A model generated the notes under the pieces. The model saw only the letters and a program-made list of their open reading frames with translations, did no database searches and was not told the DNA's origin. A stretch of DNA of 64,000 bases from Gemmatimonadota bacterium (GTDB lineage Bacteria; Gemmatimonadota; Gemmatimonadetes; Longimicrobiales; Gaopeijiaceae). A program made the position numbers and the translations under genes. The stretch spans positions 248,001 through 312,000 of the forward strand of contig JAUIEJ010000001.1 of assembly GCA_030428885.1 (NCBI GenBank), in the 5' to 3' direction. This document shows, piece after piece, positions 10,744 to 18,677 of the stretch. Position 1 is the stretch's first letter; each line of letters starts with the position of its first letter.

Positions 10744-12687
10744 TCAGTCGGCTCCGGCGGGCTCGGGCTCGGGGACGGGCGCCGGGGCGGTCTCCGGCGT
10801 GGCCGGGCGCGGTGCCCCGGTGCGCCCGTAGGCCTCCTCCATGGTCACCACGCCCTGTTCCAGCCAGGTGAAGCGCCCCTCCATGGTCTGACGGGCCACG
10901 TCGTACGTGGCCGTGTCGTCGTTGTCGAAGAGGTAGAAGAAGTGATCGTCGACGCGGCGGCGGGCCTGGCGGCAGAAGAGGTCGGCCAGGGTGACCGGCG
11001 AGGTGTCCGACGGGTCGTCGGTGACGAGCTTCTGCGCCCGGACGCACGACGCGGTCATGACGAAGAGCTCCGCCCCCACGTCCACGATGCGTCCCAGGAC
11101 GGCCTGCCGCTTCTCCAGCGCCGGACCGAAGCGGATCATGGCGTAGAACGTGGATCGGGCCAGGCGCCGAGCGGTGCGGTCGACGAAGCGGAGGTGGGTC
11201 GCCAGGGCCCCGAACTCCCGGAAACGCGGCCAGCGCCCCCACCCCAGGAAGCGGGTCGGGAACCACCACGCGTAGTGCAGGCCCGCCCGGAACAGGGCGG
11301 CGATGCGGCGCCCCATGGGGGCCCGGGGATCGATCATGTCGCCGGCGACCTTCAGGTGGTCGTCCACCGCCTCCCGGGCGATGAAGAGGCGCATGATCTC
11401 CGACGATCCCTCGAAGATCAGGTTGATGCGCAGGTCCCGGACCATGCGCTCCACCGGGAGGGGAGTCTCGCCCCGGCTCTTCAGCGAATCGTGGGTCTCG
11501 TAGCCGCGTCCGCCTCGGATCTGAAGGGCGTCGTTGGCCGTCTCCCACGCCCGCTCGGTGTTCCACATCTTGGCGAAGGCGGCCTCGAGGCGGATGTCGA
11601 ACTGGTGGGTGTCGGCCATGGACGACGTGAGGGAGACCACCGAGTCCATGGCGAAGGTGTCGGCCGCCATGGTGCCGAGCTTCTGGGCGATGGCGTCGTG
11701 TTTGCCGATGGGTTGGCCCCACTGCACCCGCTCCGAGGCCCAGTCCCGGCACATCTCCAGCGACGCCTTGCCCGCGGTGGCGCAGAAGGCCGGAAGGGAG
11801 AGGCGCCCCACGTTCAGCGTGATGAGGGCGAGCTTCAGTCCCCGGCCCTCGCCCCAGAGGAGGTTTTCGGCGGGCACCTTCACGTCGTCGAAGCGGAGCA
11901 CGCCGTTGGACAGGCCCTTGAGGCCCATGAAGGAGCACTCGTGCTCCACGCTCACGCCCGGGGCGTCGGTCTCCACGATGAAGGCCGTCACGGGCCGCCG
12001 GCCCCGCACGCCCTCCCGGGGAGGGGTCCGGGCCATGACCACGATGATGTCGGCCCGGGGGCCGTTGGTGCACCACAACTTCTCGCCGTTCAGGATCCAG
12101 TGGGATCCGTCGTCCGAGGGCACCGCCGACGTGGCCAGGTTGGCCGGGTCGGATCCGGCATCGGGTTCGGTGAGGGCGAAAGCCGAGAGGGCGCCCCCGG
12201 CGAGGCGGGGCAGGAAGCGCTGCTTCTGTTCGTCGGTGCCGAACATGAGGAGCGGCCCCGGCACCCCGATGGACTGGTGGGCCGACAGGAAGGCCCCGGT
12301 GGCTCCGCAGCGGGACGCCACGATGGACAGCGCCCGGTTGTAGCTCACCTGGGACAGGCCCAGACCGCCGTATTCCCGGGGGATCTTGATGCCGAACGCG
12401 CCCAGCTCGGCGAGCCCCTGGAGCACCTCGTCGGGCACCCAGCCGTCTCGATCGATGGCGTCGCCGTCGATGTGGTCCCGGGCGAAGGCGTGGAGGGCCT
12501 CCAGAAACGGCTCGGCCCGAGCCTGTTCCTCCGGGTCCCCGGCGGGATGGGGATGGATGAGGTCCAGGGCCAGACGGCCGTTGAAGAGGCGCTTCGAGAA
12601 CGAGCGCCGCTCCCACTCCTCCTCCCGTGCGGCTTCGGCGACCTCTCGTGCTTCGAGTTCGGTGGCGAGGGCGGCCTTCTTCGACAT
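10744..12687 (-). CDS. Acyl-CoA dehydrogenase with C-terminal extension
   Basis: At 647 residues this is longer than the usual 380-400 of a mitochondrial-type enzyme. The catalytic core covers about residues 40-440. FAD/substrate motifs are AFALTEPDAGSDPANL, WILNGEKLWCTNG, the arginine-containing ERVQWGQPIGKHDAIAQKL and IRGGRGYETHD; LIFEGSSEIMRLFIARE precedes a helical C-terminal domain of about 200 residues, as in very-long-chain-type dehydrogenases. It oxidises acyl-CoA to 2-enoyl-CoA. ATG 12687 has a GGAGGA site, and the frame upstream to 12747 is rejected. Confidence 0.9.
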   Translation of the reverse strand: MSKKAALATELEAREVAEAAREEEWERRSFSKRLFNGRLALDLIHPHPAGDPEEQARAEPFLEALHAFARDHIDGDAIDRDGWVPDEVLQGLAELGAFGIKIPREYGGLGLSQVSYNRALSIVASRCGATGAFLSAHQSIGVPGPLLMFGTDEQKQRFLPRLAGGALSAFALTEPDAGSDPANLATSAVPSDDGSHWILNGEKLWCTNGPRADIIVVMARTPPREGVRGRRPVTAFIVETDAPGVSVEHECSFMGLKGLSNGVLRFDDVKVPAENLLWGEGRGLKLALITLNVGRLSLPAFCATAGKASLEMCRDWASERVQWGQPIGKHDAIAQKLGTMAADTFAMDSVVSLTSSMADTHQFDIRLEAAFAKMWNTERAWETANDALQIRGGRGYETHDSLKSRGETPLPVERMVRDLRINLIFEGSSEIMRLFIAREAVDDHLKVAGDMIDPRAPMGRRIAALFRAGLHYAWWFPTRFLGWGRWPRFREFGALATHLRFVDRTARRLARSTFYAMIRFGPALEKRQAVLGRIVDVGAELFVMTASCVRAQKLVTDDPSDTSPVTLADLFCRQARRRVDDHFFYLFDNDDTATYDVARQTMEGRFTWLEQGVVTMEEAYGRTGAPRPATPETAPAPVPEPEPAGAD

Positions 12688-12774
12688 GGGGTCCTCCGGG
12701 TGCGGTGATCGTTCTTCAAGATCGAACCCCACGCCGTGGCTGTCCAACCCGGAGCCGCGGCGTCGCTCCCGCCG

Positions 12775-13977
12775 TCAGTCGTCGTCGGCCAAGAACGCCT
12801 CGATCTCGTCGGATCGCATCTCGGCGTCCCGCTCGCCCGTTTCCATGAGGGCCCGGAGGTAGTCGGGCTGGAAGAGAATGAGGGAGAGGAAGTCGGGACT
12901 TTCGGTGGCCCGGGTGCCCAGCCCCCGGGTCAGGAAGCGGAACACCTTGGGCAACCGCGGCTCGTAGCGCCCGGCCATGCGGCCCAGGTCCACCGACGGC
13001 CGCAGCACCATGAGCTTGACGGGGCGCAGTCCCATGCGCTCGTCGGGCTTCAGGCGCTCCAGCAGGCTGTTGAGCCGCTCCAGTCGCAGGGCGTCCTGGT
13101 CCATGAGGTCCAGGAAGATGGCGTTCATGAGCACGCCGATGATCTGGGCCGGGGGCGGGTAGCCGTGGACCGCGGGGCGGTCGGCCTCCTCCACCGAGGC
13201 GGCGTAGCGGGTGGAGATGGCCAGGATCCGCCGGGCGCCCAGGTGGAGCACGGGCGACAGGGGGGCGGTGAGTCGGATCCCGCCGTCGCCGTACCAGCCG
13301 TCGTACAGGCGCACCGCGGGAAAAAAGAGGGGGAGGGCCGTGGACGCCATGACGTGCTCCACGGTGAGCACCACGTTGCGGGACCGGCGCACCGGCCGCT
13401 CCCACTCCGAAATGCCCTTGCCCTGGACCCAGGTGACCGACTGCCCGGTGGTGTACGACGAGGTGCTCAGGGCCAGGGCCTTCAGGCGTCCCCGGGCCAG
13501 ATTGTAGTTCACCCCCGTGATCTCGCCCCCCACCGTGTGCAGGGCCTCGCTCAGGAAGTCCCGGAGCGGCGAGGTGTCGACCAGACCCCGGAGGCGATCG
13601 GGTTCCACGTGCCCCCCCGAAGCCAGGCCGCGGAGGGTGCCCACCACCTGGCGTCCCAGGGACATGCTGTCGGTGCGGAAGACGTTCTCGACGTTGAGGT
13701 CACCCCAGAGCCGGGTGAGCTCCTCCACCGCCTGGAGGAAGGTGCCGTGGTGGGCCCCGAGATGGGCGGCGTTGATGGCGCCGGCCGACACCCCGGTGAC
13801 GTACGGGATCTCCAGGTTGGGAAATCGGCGGGCCACGGCCCGGAGAAATCCCACCTGGTAGGCGGCCCGGGCGCCCCCGCCCCCCATGACCAGTCCAAGG
13901 TCCGGAGGGCCCGTCCCGGCGGAGGCGCCGGTGAAGGGGGTGATGCGGGGATCGAAGCTGTCGTGGTCGGCGTCCAT
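12775..13977 (-). CDS. Patatin-like phospholipase
   Basis: This 400-residue patatin-fold hydrolase has the oxyanion glycines GGGGAR at residues 32-37, the nucleophile Ser64 in GVSAG, and the Asp of the dyad in the later GDGGIRLTAPL. The N-terminal 25 residues are Asp/Pro-rich and there is no signal peptide, so it is probably cytoplasmic or peripheral. It is expected to cleave acyl chains from phospholipids. ATG 13977 has GGAGA upstream. It is divergent from the DUF5916 gene with 132 bp between the starts. Confidence 0.9.
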   Translation of the reverse strand: MDADHDSFDPRITPFTGASAGTGPPDLGLVMGGGGARAAYQVGFLRAVARRFPNLEIPYVTGVSAGAINAAHLGAHHGTFLQAVEELTRLWGDLNVENVFRTDSMSLGRQVVGTLRGLASGGHVEPDRLRGLVDTSPLRDFLSEALHTVGGEITGVNYNLARGRLKALALSTSSYTTGQSVTWVQGKGISEWERPVRRSRNVVLTVEHVMASTALPLFFPAVRLYDGWYGDGGIRLTAPLSPVLHLGARRILAISTRYAASVEEADRPAVHGYPPPAQIIGVLMNAIFLDLMDQDALRLERLNSLLERLKPDERMGLRPVKLMVLRPSVDLGRMAGRYEPRLPKVFRFLTRGLGTRATESPDFLSLILFQPDYLRALMETGERDAEMRSDEIEAFLADDD

Positions 13978-14109
13978 GAACACATTCTCCGGGCGCCGGG
14001 GGGCGGCGTCAAACCCCGGTTTCCCCCGGGCGTCGGGAACCGTATCCTGCCCCCTCGCCGAACCCGCGGGCGCCCCCTGCCCGTTCCTCCGACGCGGTCG
14101 TCCCCCGCC

Positions 14110-16362
14110 GTGCATCCACGCCCCGATCTCCGCGCCCCCACACCGCTGATCCTGGCCGTCGTCCTGGCCTCCTTTCCGGTGCTCCCGGCCCGGGTCCGGG
14201 GCCAGCAGAACGAGCGAGACGCGATCCGGCACCCCGAGCCCGTGGACGTGGAGGCCGTGCCCCGGCCCGAGGGGTGGGCCGCCCGCGTCCAGTCGCCGGT
14301 CCGGATCGACGGCGTGCTGGACGACGACGCCTGGGCCGGCGCCCAGGTGCTGGGCGACTTCCTCCAGTCCCAGCCCGATCGGGGTCTGCCGGCCACCCAG
14401 GCGACCCGGGTGCGGGTGGTCTACGACGACGAGCGCCTCTACATCGGCGCCGAGATGGACGAATCAGAGCCCGACGCCTACGTGGTGCAGAGCCTCGAGC
14501 AGGACTTTCCGAGCCTCTCCACCCGGGACGCCGACGTCCTGGGCATCACCCTGGACACGTTCCTGGACCGCCGGAACTCGTACATCTTCCTCGTCAATCC
14601 GTGGGGAGCCTACCGGGACGGCCAGACCTTCGACGACTCCCGGAGCACCGACTTCGGGTGGGACGGCGTGGTGAACCTCCGCACGCGGCGCCACGAGCGG
14701 GGGTGGACGCTGGAGATGGCCATTCCCTGGAGCACCCTCCGCTTCGCCCCCGGGGACGGGGAGCAGGCCTGGGGACTGAATCTCCTGCGCCGTGTGCGGC
14801 GACTGAACGAGGACTCGTACTGGGCCCCTCTGGACCGGCGGGACCCCATCCATCGCATGTCCCGGGCCGGGACGTTGAGGGGGTTCGAGGGGCTCCGGTC
14901 GGGACGACCCGTCCAGGTGAAGCCCTACGTGCTGGGCGACGACCGGGGCGGGAGCGCGTGGGCCGGGGAGTCGGGTTCGCTGGACGCGGGGGTGGACCTC
15001 AAGGTGGGGCTCACCTCCACCCTCACCCTCGACGGCACGGTCAACACCGATTTCTCCCAGGTGGAGGTTGATCGGGAGCGGGTGAACCTCACCCGGTTCC
15101 CCCTCTTCTTCCCGGAACAGCGGGAGTTCTTCGTGGAGAACTCCGGGTCCTTCGCCTTTGGCGACGTGGCCGAGCGGGGTATCCGCATGGGCACGTCACT
15201 CCGGGACTTCACCCTCTTCCACTCCCGGCGCATCGGGCTCACCGACGGGGCCCCGGTGCCCATCCACGGCGGGGGGCGCCTCAGCGGCAGCGTCGGGGCC
15301 TTCGAAGTGGGACTCCTGGACCTGCGCACCGGCGGTCAGGACGGGCGTCCCGGCGAAAACTTCGCCGTGGCCCGTCTTCGTCGCGAGCTCGGCGACGCCG
15401 CCGACGTGGGGGTGATGCTCCTGGACCGGCGATCGGCGGGCGGGGATTCGGACGGGGCCTGGAACCGGTCGTGGGGGGTGGACGCCAACGGGCGGTTGGG
15501 GGCGTGGCTCCTGAACAGCTACGTGGCCGGGTCCGACGGCTCCGGCGCCGCGGCCGACGACCGGTGGGCTGGCCGACTCTCCGTGGCCTATCGGGACCGC
15601 ATCGTCGACGGCTCGGTGCAGGTGCGTCACATGGGGGCCGGCTTCGATCCCGCCATGGGCTTCGTGCGCCGGGAGGCGGTGGAGCAGGCCTACGGTACCG
15701 TGGGACTGCATCTGCCCGGGGGCGCCGCCGTCCAGGAGTGGGCGCCGTGGGTCGACCTGGACCACGTGACCGACCTGGACGGGCTCCTGCTCAGCCGGTC
15801 CGGGGGCGCCGGATTGGGCGTGGACCTGGCCGACGGAAGTCGGCTCGACGTCTCCCTCGCCCGGCGCCGGGAGCGGCTGGTGGAGCCCTTCGGCGTCCGG
15901 GACGCGGTGGTGCCCGTGGGGGCCTACGAGTTCGACGAGTGGCAGGTCTCGTACGGCTCGTCGGCGGCCCGGGCCCTGTCGGGGACGGTGCGGGGCGGAT
16001 GGGGCGGCTACTTCGACGGCACCCGTCGCAGCCTGGGACTGGACGGGCGTTGGCTGGCGTCGGCCCGGGTCGCCGTGGACGTCACCGCCGACTACAACCG
16101 CCTCACCCTTCCCGGATTCGACGCCTTCAACTCCAGCGCCTACGGGGGCCGCATCAAGGTGGGCTTCACCACGCGGCTATTCGCCAGCGCCTACGTCCAG
16201 TACAACGAGACGGCGGATCAGGTGGTGTCCAACGTCCGCCTGAACTGGATCCACGCCCCCCTGAGCAACGTCTTCCTGGTCCTCACGGAGCGGCGGGTCG
16301 GAGGCGAGGGCGTCCTGGAGCGCACCGTCACGCTCAAGGCGACCCGACTCCTGGCGTTCTGA
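14110..16362 (+). CDS. DUF5916 outer-membrane protein with CBM9-like N-terminal domain
   Basis: The gene encodes 750 residues from GTG 14110. An N-terminal signal peptide (LILAVVLASFPVLPARVRG, ending about residue 31) precedes a carbohydrate-binding-family-9-like domain: RIDGVLDDDAWAGAQVL, VVYDDERLYIGAEM and GWTLEMAIPWSTLRF. A long beta-rich domain ending in a short aromatic strand looks like an outer-membrane barrel. The turn LFFPEQREFFVENSGSFAFG is characteristic of DUF5916. Such proteins are abundant in Gemmatimonadota and Bacteroidota; their ligand is unknown. The open frame upstream of 14110 runs antisense to the patatin gene and is rejected. Confidence 0.85.
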   Translation: MHPRPDLRAPTPLILAVVLASFPVLPARVRGQQNERDAIRHPEPVDVEAVPRPEGWAARVQSPVRIDGVLDDDAWAGAQVLGDFLQSQPDRGLPATQATRVRVVYDDERLYIGAEMDESEPDAYVVQSLEQDFPSLSTRDADVLGITLDTFLDRRNSYIFLVNPWGAYRDGQTFDDSRSTDFGWDGVVNLRTRRHERGWTLEMAIPWSTLRFAPGDGEQAWGLNLLRRVRRLNEDSYWAPLDRRDPIHRMSRAGTLRGFEGLRSGRPVQVKPYVLGDDRGGSAWAGESGSLDAGVDLKVGLTSTLTLDGTVNTDFSQVEVDRERVNLTRFPLFFPEQREFFVENSGSFAFGDVAERGIRMGTSLRDFTLFHSRRIGLTDGAPVPIHGGGRLSGSVGAFEVGLLDLRTGGQDGRPGENFAVARLRRELGDAADVGVMLLDRRSAGGDSDGAWNRSWGVDANGRLGAWLLNSYVAGSDGSGAAADDRWAGRLSVAYRDRIVDGSVQVRHMGAGFDPAMGFVRREAVEQAYGTVGLHLPGGAAVQEWAPWVDLDHVTDLDGLLLSRSGGAGLGVDLADGSRLDVSLARRRERLVEPFGVRDAVVPVGAYEFDEWQVSYGSSAARALSGTVRGGWGGYFDGTRRSLGLDGRWLASARVAVDVTADYNRLTLPGFDAFNSSAYGGRIKVGFTTRLFASAYVQYNETADQVVSNVRLNWIHAPLSNVFLVLTERRVGGEGVLERTVTLKATRLLAF

Positions 16363-16435
16363 CCCGCCCCACTGGCCCCGGGCCCGGGTGGAGTCCCATG
16401 ATGACCCCCGACGGACCTCACGACACGGAGGAGAC

Positions 16436-16813
16436 ATGGATCGACCGGCGTGGGCCCTGGTCGCCGGGCTCCTGGCCGCTTCGGCGTGTGCGCCCACCTC
16501 TCCCTTCGATCGCCCCGACCCCGTGGTGGAAGAGGCGCGGCGAACGGGCATGTGCTCCGTCCGGGTGGAGAACGGGACCAGCTACGTGCTGAGGATCAGC
16601 TACCAGGCCGACGTCCATCGAGGCACGCTGGACGAACTGGCGCCGGACCAGTCGGCCACCTTCGGCGTCCGGTGCGAAGCCGAGAGCCTCGTGGTGACCG
16701 GGGTGGGTCCCGTGGCCGTGGGCCAGGGCCGTCTGGTGTTCCGCCGCCGCACCGCCCCGTCCGAGCAGGGCGAGACCCGGGTGCGGCTGACGTCGGCGGA
16801 TCGCTCCCGCTGA
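16436..16813 (+). CDS. Small predicted lipoprotein, unknown function
   Basis: This 125-residue protein starts MDRPAWALVAGLLAASACAP, a short signal with a lipobox-like LAASAC and lipidation Cys18. The mature part is a beta-rich domain (CSVRVENGTSYVLRISY, ATFGVRC, RVRLTS) of a kind seen in secreted Gemmatimonadota proteins. I do not recognise a family with a known role. ATG 16436 has a strong GGAGGAG site. It lies 73 bp after the DUF5916 gene on the same strand and may be read with it. Confidence 0.65.
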   Translation: MDRPAWALVAGLLAASACAPTSPFDRPDPVVEEARRTGMCSVRVENGTSYVLRISYQADVHRGTLDELAPDQSATFGVRCEAESLVVTGVGPVAVGQGRLVFRRRTAPSEQGETRVRLTSADRSR

Positions 16814-16826
16814 GCGACCGGCGGGC

Positions 16827-17228
16827 CTACAGTCGGGAGCCGAAGACGCTCGCTCCGGGAATGGCCAGGATGCCGACGACCACCAGGGCCAGGGCCACCA
16901 CCACGCTCACGGCGTGGGGCATGAAGGTGCGTTCCTCCATGGGCCGGCGGCGCATGACCGACGGGACGATCTGAGCCACCACCGCGGCCCCGATCATGAA
17001 GAGCACGTGCATGCCGAGCTGGGGATAGAAGCCCCGGTTGGTGAAGAGCAGGGCCACGCCGGCCAGGACGTTGATCTGCAGCGTCACCGAGAAGAACCCG
17101 GCGAGCTTCCGCATGCGCTCGTCGTAGGGGCGCCCCGTGGCCACCCCGTAGAGGGCGTACGCCAGTGCCGCGACGCCCAGGAGGAGGGCGAGGTAGCGGA
17201 TTCCGGAATGGGTGTGGTAGACGAACAT
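16827..17228 (-). CDS. Four-helix membrane protein, unknown function
   Basis: This 133-residue hydrophobic protein has four predicted helices: [50 protein letters not shown] and [17 protein letters not shown]. The N-terminus [16 protein letters not shown] recalls small cytochrome-like or DUF membrane proteins found in many Bacteroidota and Gemmatimonadota. Its ATG overlaps the sufE stop by one base, so it is translationally coupled to sufE. No function is inferred. Confidence 0.7.
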   Translation of the reverse strand: MFVYHTHSGIRYLALLLGVAALAYALYGVATGRPYDERMRKLAGFFSVTLQINVLAGVALLFTNRGFYPQLGMHVLFMIGAAVVAQIVPSVMRRRPMEERTFMPHAVSVVVALALVVVGILAIPGASVFGSRL

Positions 17229-17671
17229 CAGTCCTCTGCGACGGGATCGACCTGCTCACGGACCTGGCGTTGGAGCCGCGCCAGGATCGCCCCCATGCCC
17301 CTCAGGCGCAACGGAGAGACCACCGACTCCAGCCCCATGCCCGCGTAGAAGTCCGGGGGGACGTCCAGCACGGCCTGCCACGGCTGCCCCTCGAGTCCCT
17401 CGCGCAGGATGCCCGCGAATCCCCGGACCGTGGGGCTCTCCTGGGGTGCGTCGAAATGGAGATGGACCCGGCCGTCGCCGTCCACTTCCGTGGCCAGGAA
17501 GAACGGGGTCTGGCATTCGTGGACCCGCTCCAGCGCCGACCGGTCGTCGGCGAACCGGTCCGGGAGGGGAGGCACACGCTTCGCATACTGGAGCAGGGCC
17601 TGGACCCGGAGGTCCTTGGGGGCGACCCGGAAACGGTCGACCGCCTTGGCCAGGGGGGCGGGAAGGGACAT
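17228..17671 (-). CDS. sufE: SufE-family sulfur acceptor
   Basis: This 147-residue protein has Cys53 in [15 protein letters not shown], which is the persulfide-accepting Cys of Suf[21 protein letters not shown] and the terminal [19 protein letters not shown] match the family. It takes sulfane sulfur from a cysteine desulfurase and passes it on for Fe-S assembly. No sufS or sufBCD gene is adjacent. The divergent neighbour is a sulfurtransferase, another enzyme of sulfane-sulfur handling, 114 bp away. Confidence 0.92.
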   Translation of the reverse strand: MSLPAPLAKAVDRFRVAPKDLRVQALLQYAKRVPPLPDRFADDRSALERVHECQTPFFLATEVDGDGRVHLHFDAPQESPTVRGFAGILREGLEGQPWQAVLDVPPDFYAGMGLESVVSPLRLRGMGAILARLQRQVREQVDPVAED

Positions 17672-17785
17672 GGACGAGGCTACCGCCGGGGCCGGTGGGG
17701 GTTCCGTGGCGTCGGGGCCGAACCGACCACCGATCTTCCGGGTATCGGGGGCATCGCCGCGACGCCCCCGCTCTTCGGAGAACCC

Positions 17786-18661
17786 ATGTCCGCCTCTCAG
17801 GACGCCCACGACCGGTTCCAGCAGTACGCCCACCCCCAGACCCTCGTGTCCACCGACTGGCTCGCCGAGCACCTCGACGACCCCACGGTGGTGGTGGTGG
17901 AGTCCGACGAAGACGTGCTGCTGTACGATACGGGGCACATTCCCGGGGCGGTGAAGGTCGACTGGCACATGGATCTCAACGATCCCGTGACCCGGGACTA
18001 TCTTGAGGGCGAGGCCTTCGCCCGACTCATGGCCGACAAGGGGATCGCCCGGGACTCCACCGTGGTGTTCTACGGCGACAACTTCAACTGGTGGGCGGCC
18101 TACGCGCTCTGGGTGTTCACCCTGTTCGGCCATCCCGACGTCCGGCTCCTGGACGGGGGCCGGAAGAAGTGGATCGCCGAGGGCCGGCCCCTCACCACCG
18201 ACGCCCCGGAGCGGCCCCGCACCGAGTACCCGGTGGTGGGCCGATCCGACGCCTCCATCCGGGCGTTCCGGGACGAGGTCATGGATCACGTGGAGGGGGG
18301 CGGAGCCCTGGTGGACGTGCGCTCGCCCCAGGAATACTCGGGAGAGCTCCTCCACATGCCCGACTACCCCCAGGAGGGGAGCCTCCGGGGCGGTCACATT
18401 CCGGGGGCGCGGAACGTACCATGGAAGCGGGCCGCGAACGAAGACGGTACATTCCGATCGGTGGACGAGCTCCGGGCCATCTACATGGACGAACAGGGGC
18501 TCTCTCCCGACGATGCGGTGGTGGCCTACTGCCGCATCGGTGAGCGGTCGAGCCACACCTGGTTCGTGCTCCACCACCTCCTCGGGTTCGACCGCGTCCG
18601 GAACTACGACGGGTCGTGGACCGAGTGGGGCAATCTGGTGAGGGCCCCCATCGAACGCTGA
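17786..18661 (+). CDS. Thiosulfate/3-mercaptopyruvate sulfurtransferase (two rhodanese domains)
   Basis: This 291-residue protein has tandem rhodanese domains. The N-terminal one ([16 protein letters not shown]) is inactive; the C-terminal one has [14 protein letters not shown] and the catalytic loop [15 protein letters not shown]. The CRIGERS loop is the form found in SseA/CysA-like thiosulfate sulfurtransferases, so thiosulfate is a likelier donor than mercaptopyruvate (CG[S/T]GVT). It transfers sulfur to cyanide or a protein thiol. ATG 17786 has CGGAG upstream. Confidence 0.9.
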   Translation: MSASQDAHDRFQQYAHPQTLVSTDWLAEHLDDPTVVVVESDEDVLLYDTGHIPGAVKVDWHMDLNDPVTRDYLEGEAFARLMADKGIARDSTVVFYGDNFNWWAAYALWVFTLFGHPDVRLLDGGRKKWIAEGRPLTTDAPERPRTEYPVVGRSDASIRAFRDEVMDHVEGGGALVDVRSPQEYSGELLHMPDYPQEGSLRGGHIPGARNVPWKRAANEDGTFRSVDELRAIYMDEQGLSPDDAVVAYCRIGERSSHTWFVLHHLLGFDRVRNYDGSWTEWGNLVRAPIER

Positions 18662-18677
18662 CCTCGGCGCGGGTCCG

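Noticed and set aside
12736-14109. N-terminal extension of the DUF5916 frame
   Set aside because: The stretch is antisense to the patatin gene; the signal peptide starts at GTG 14110.
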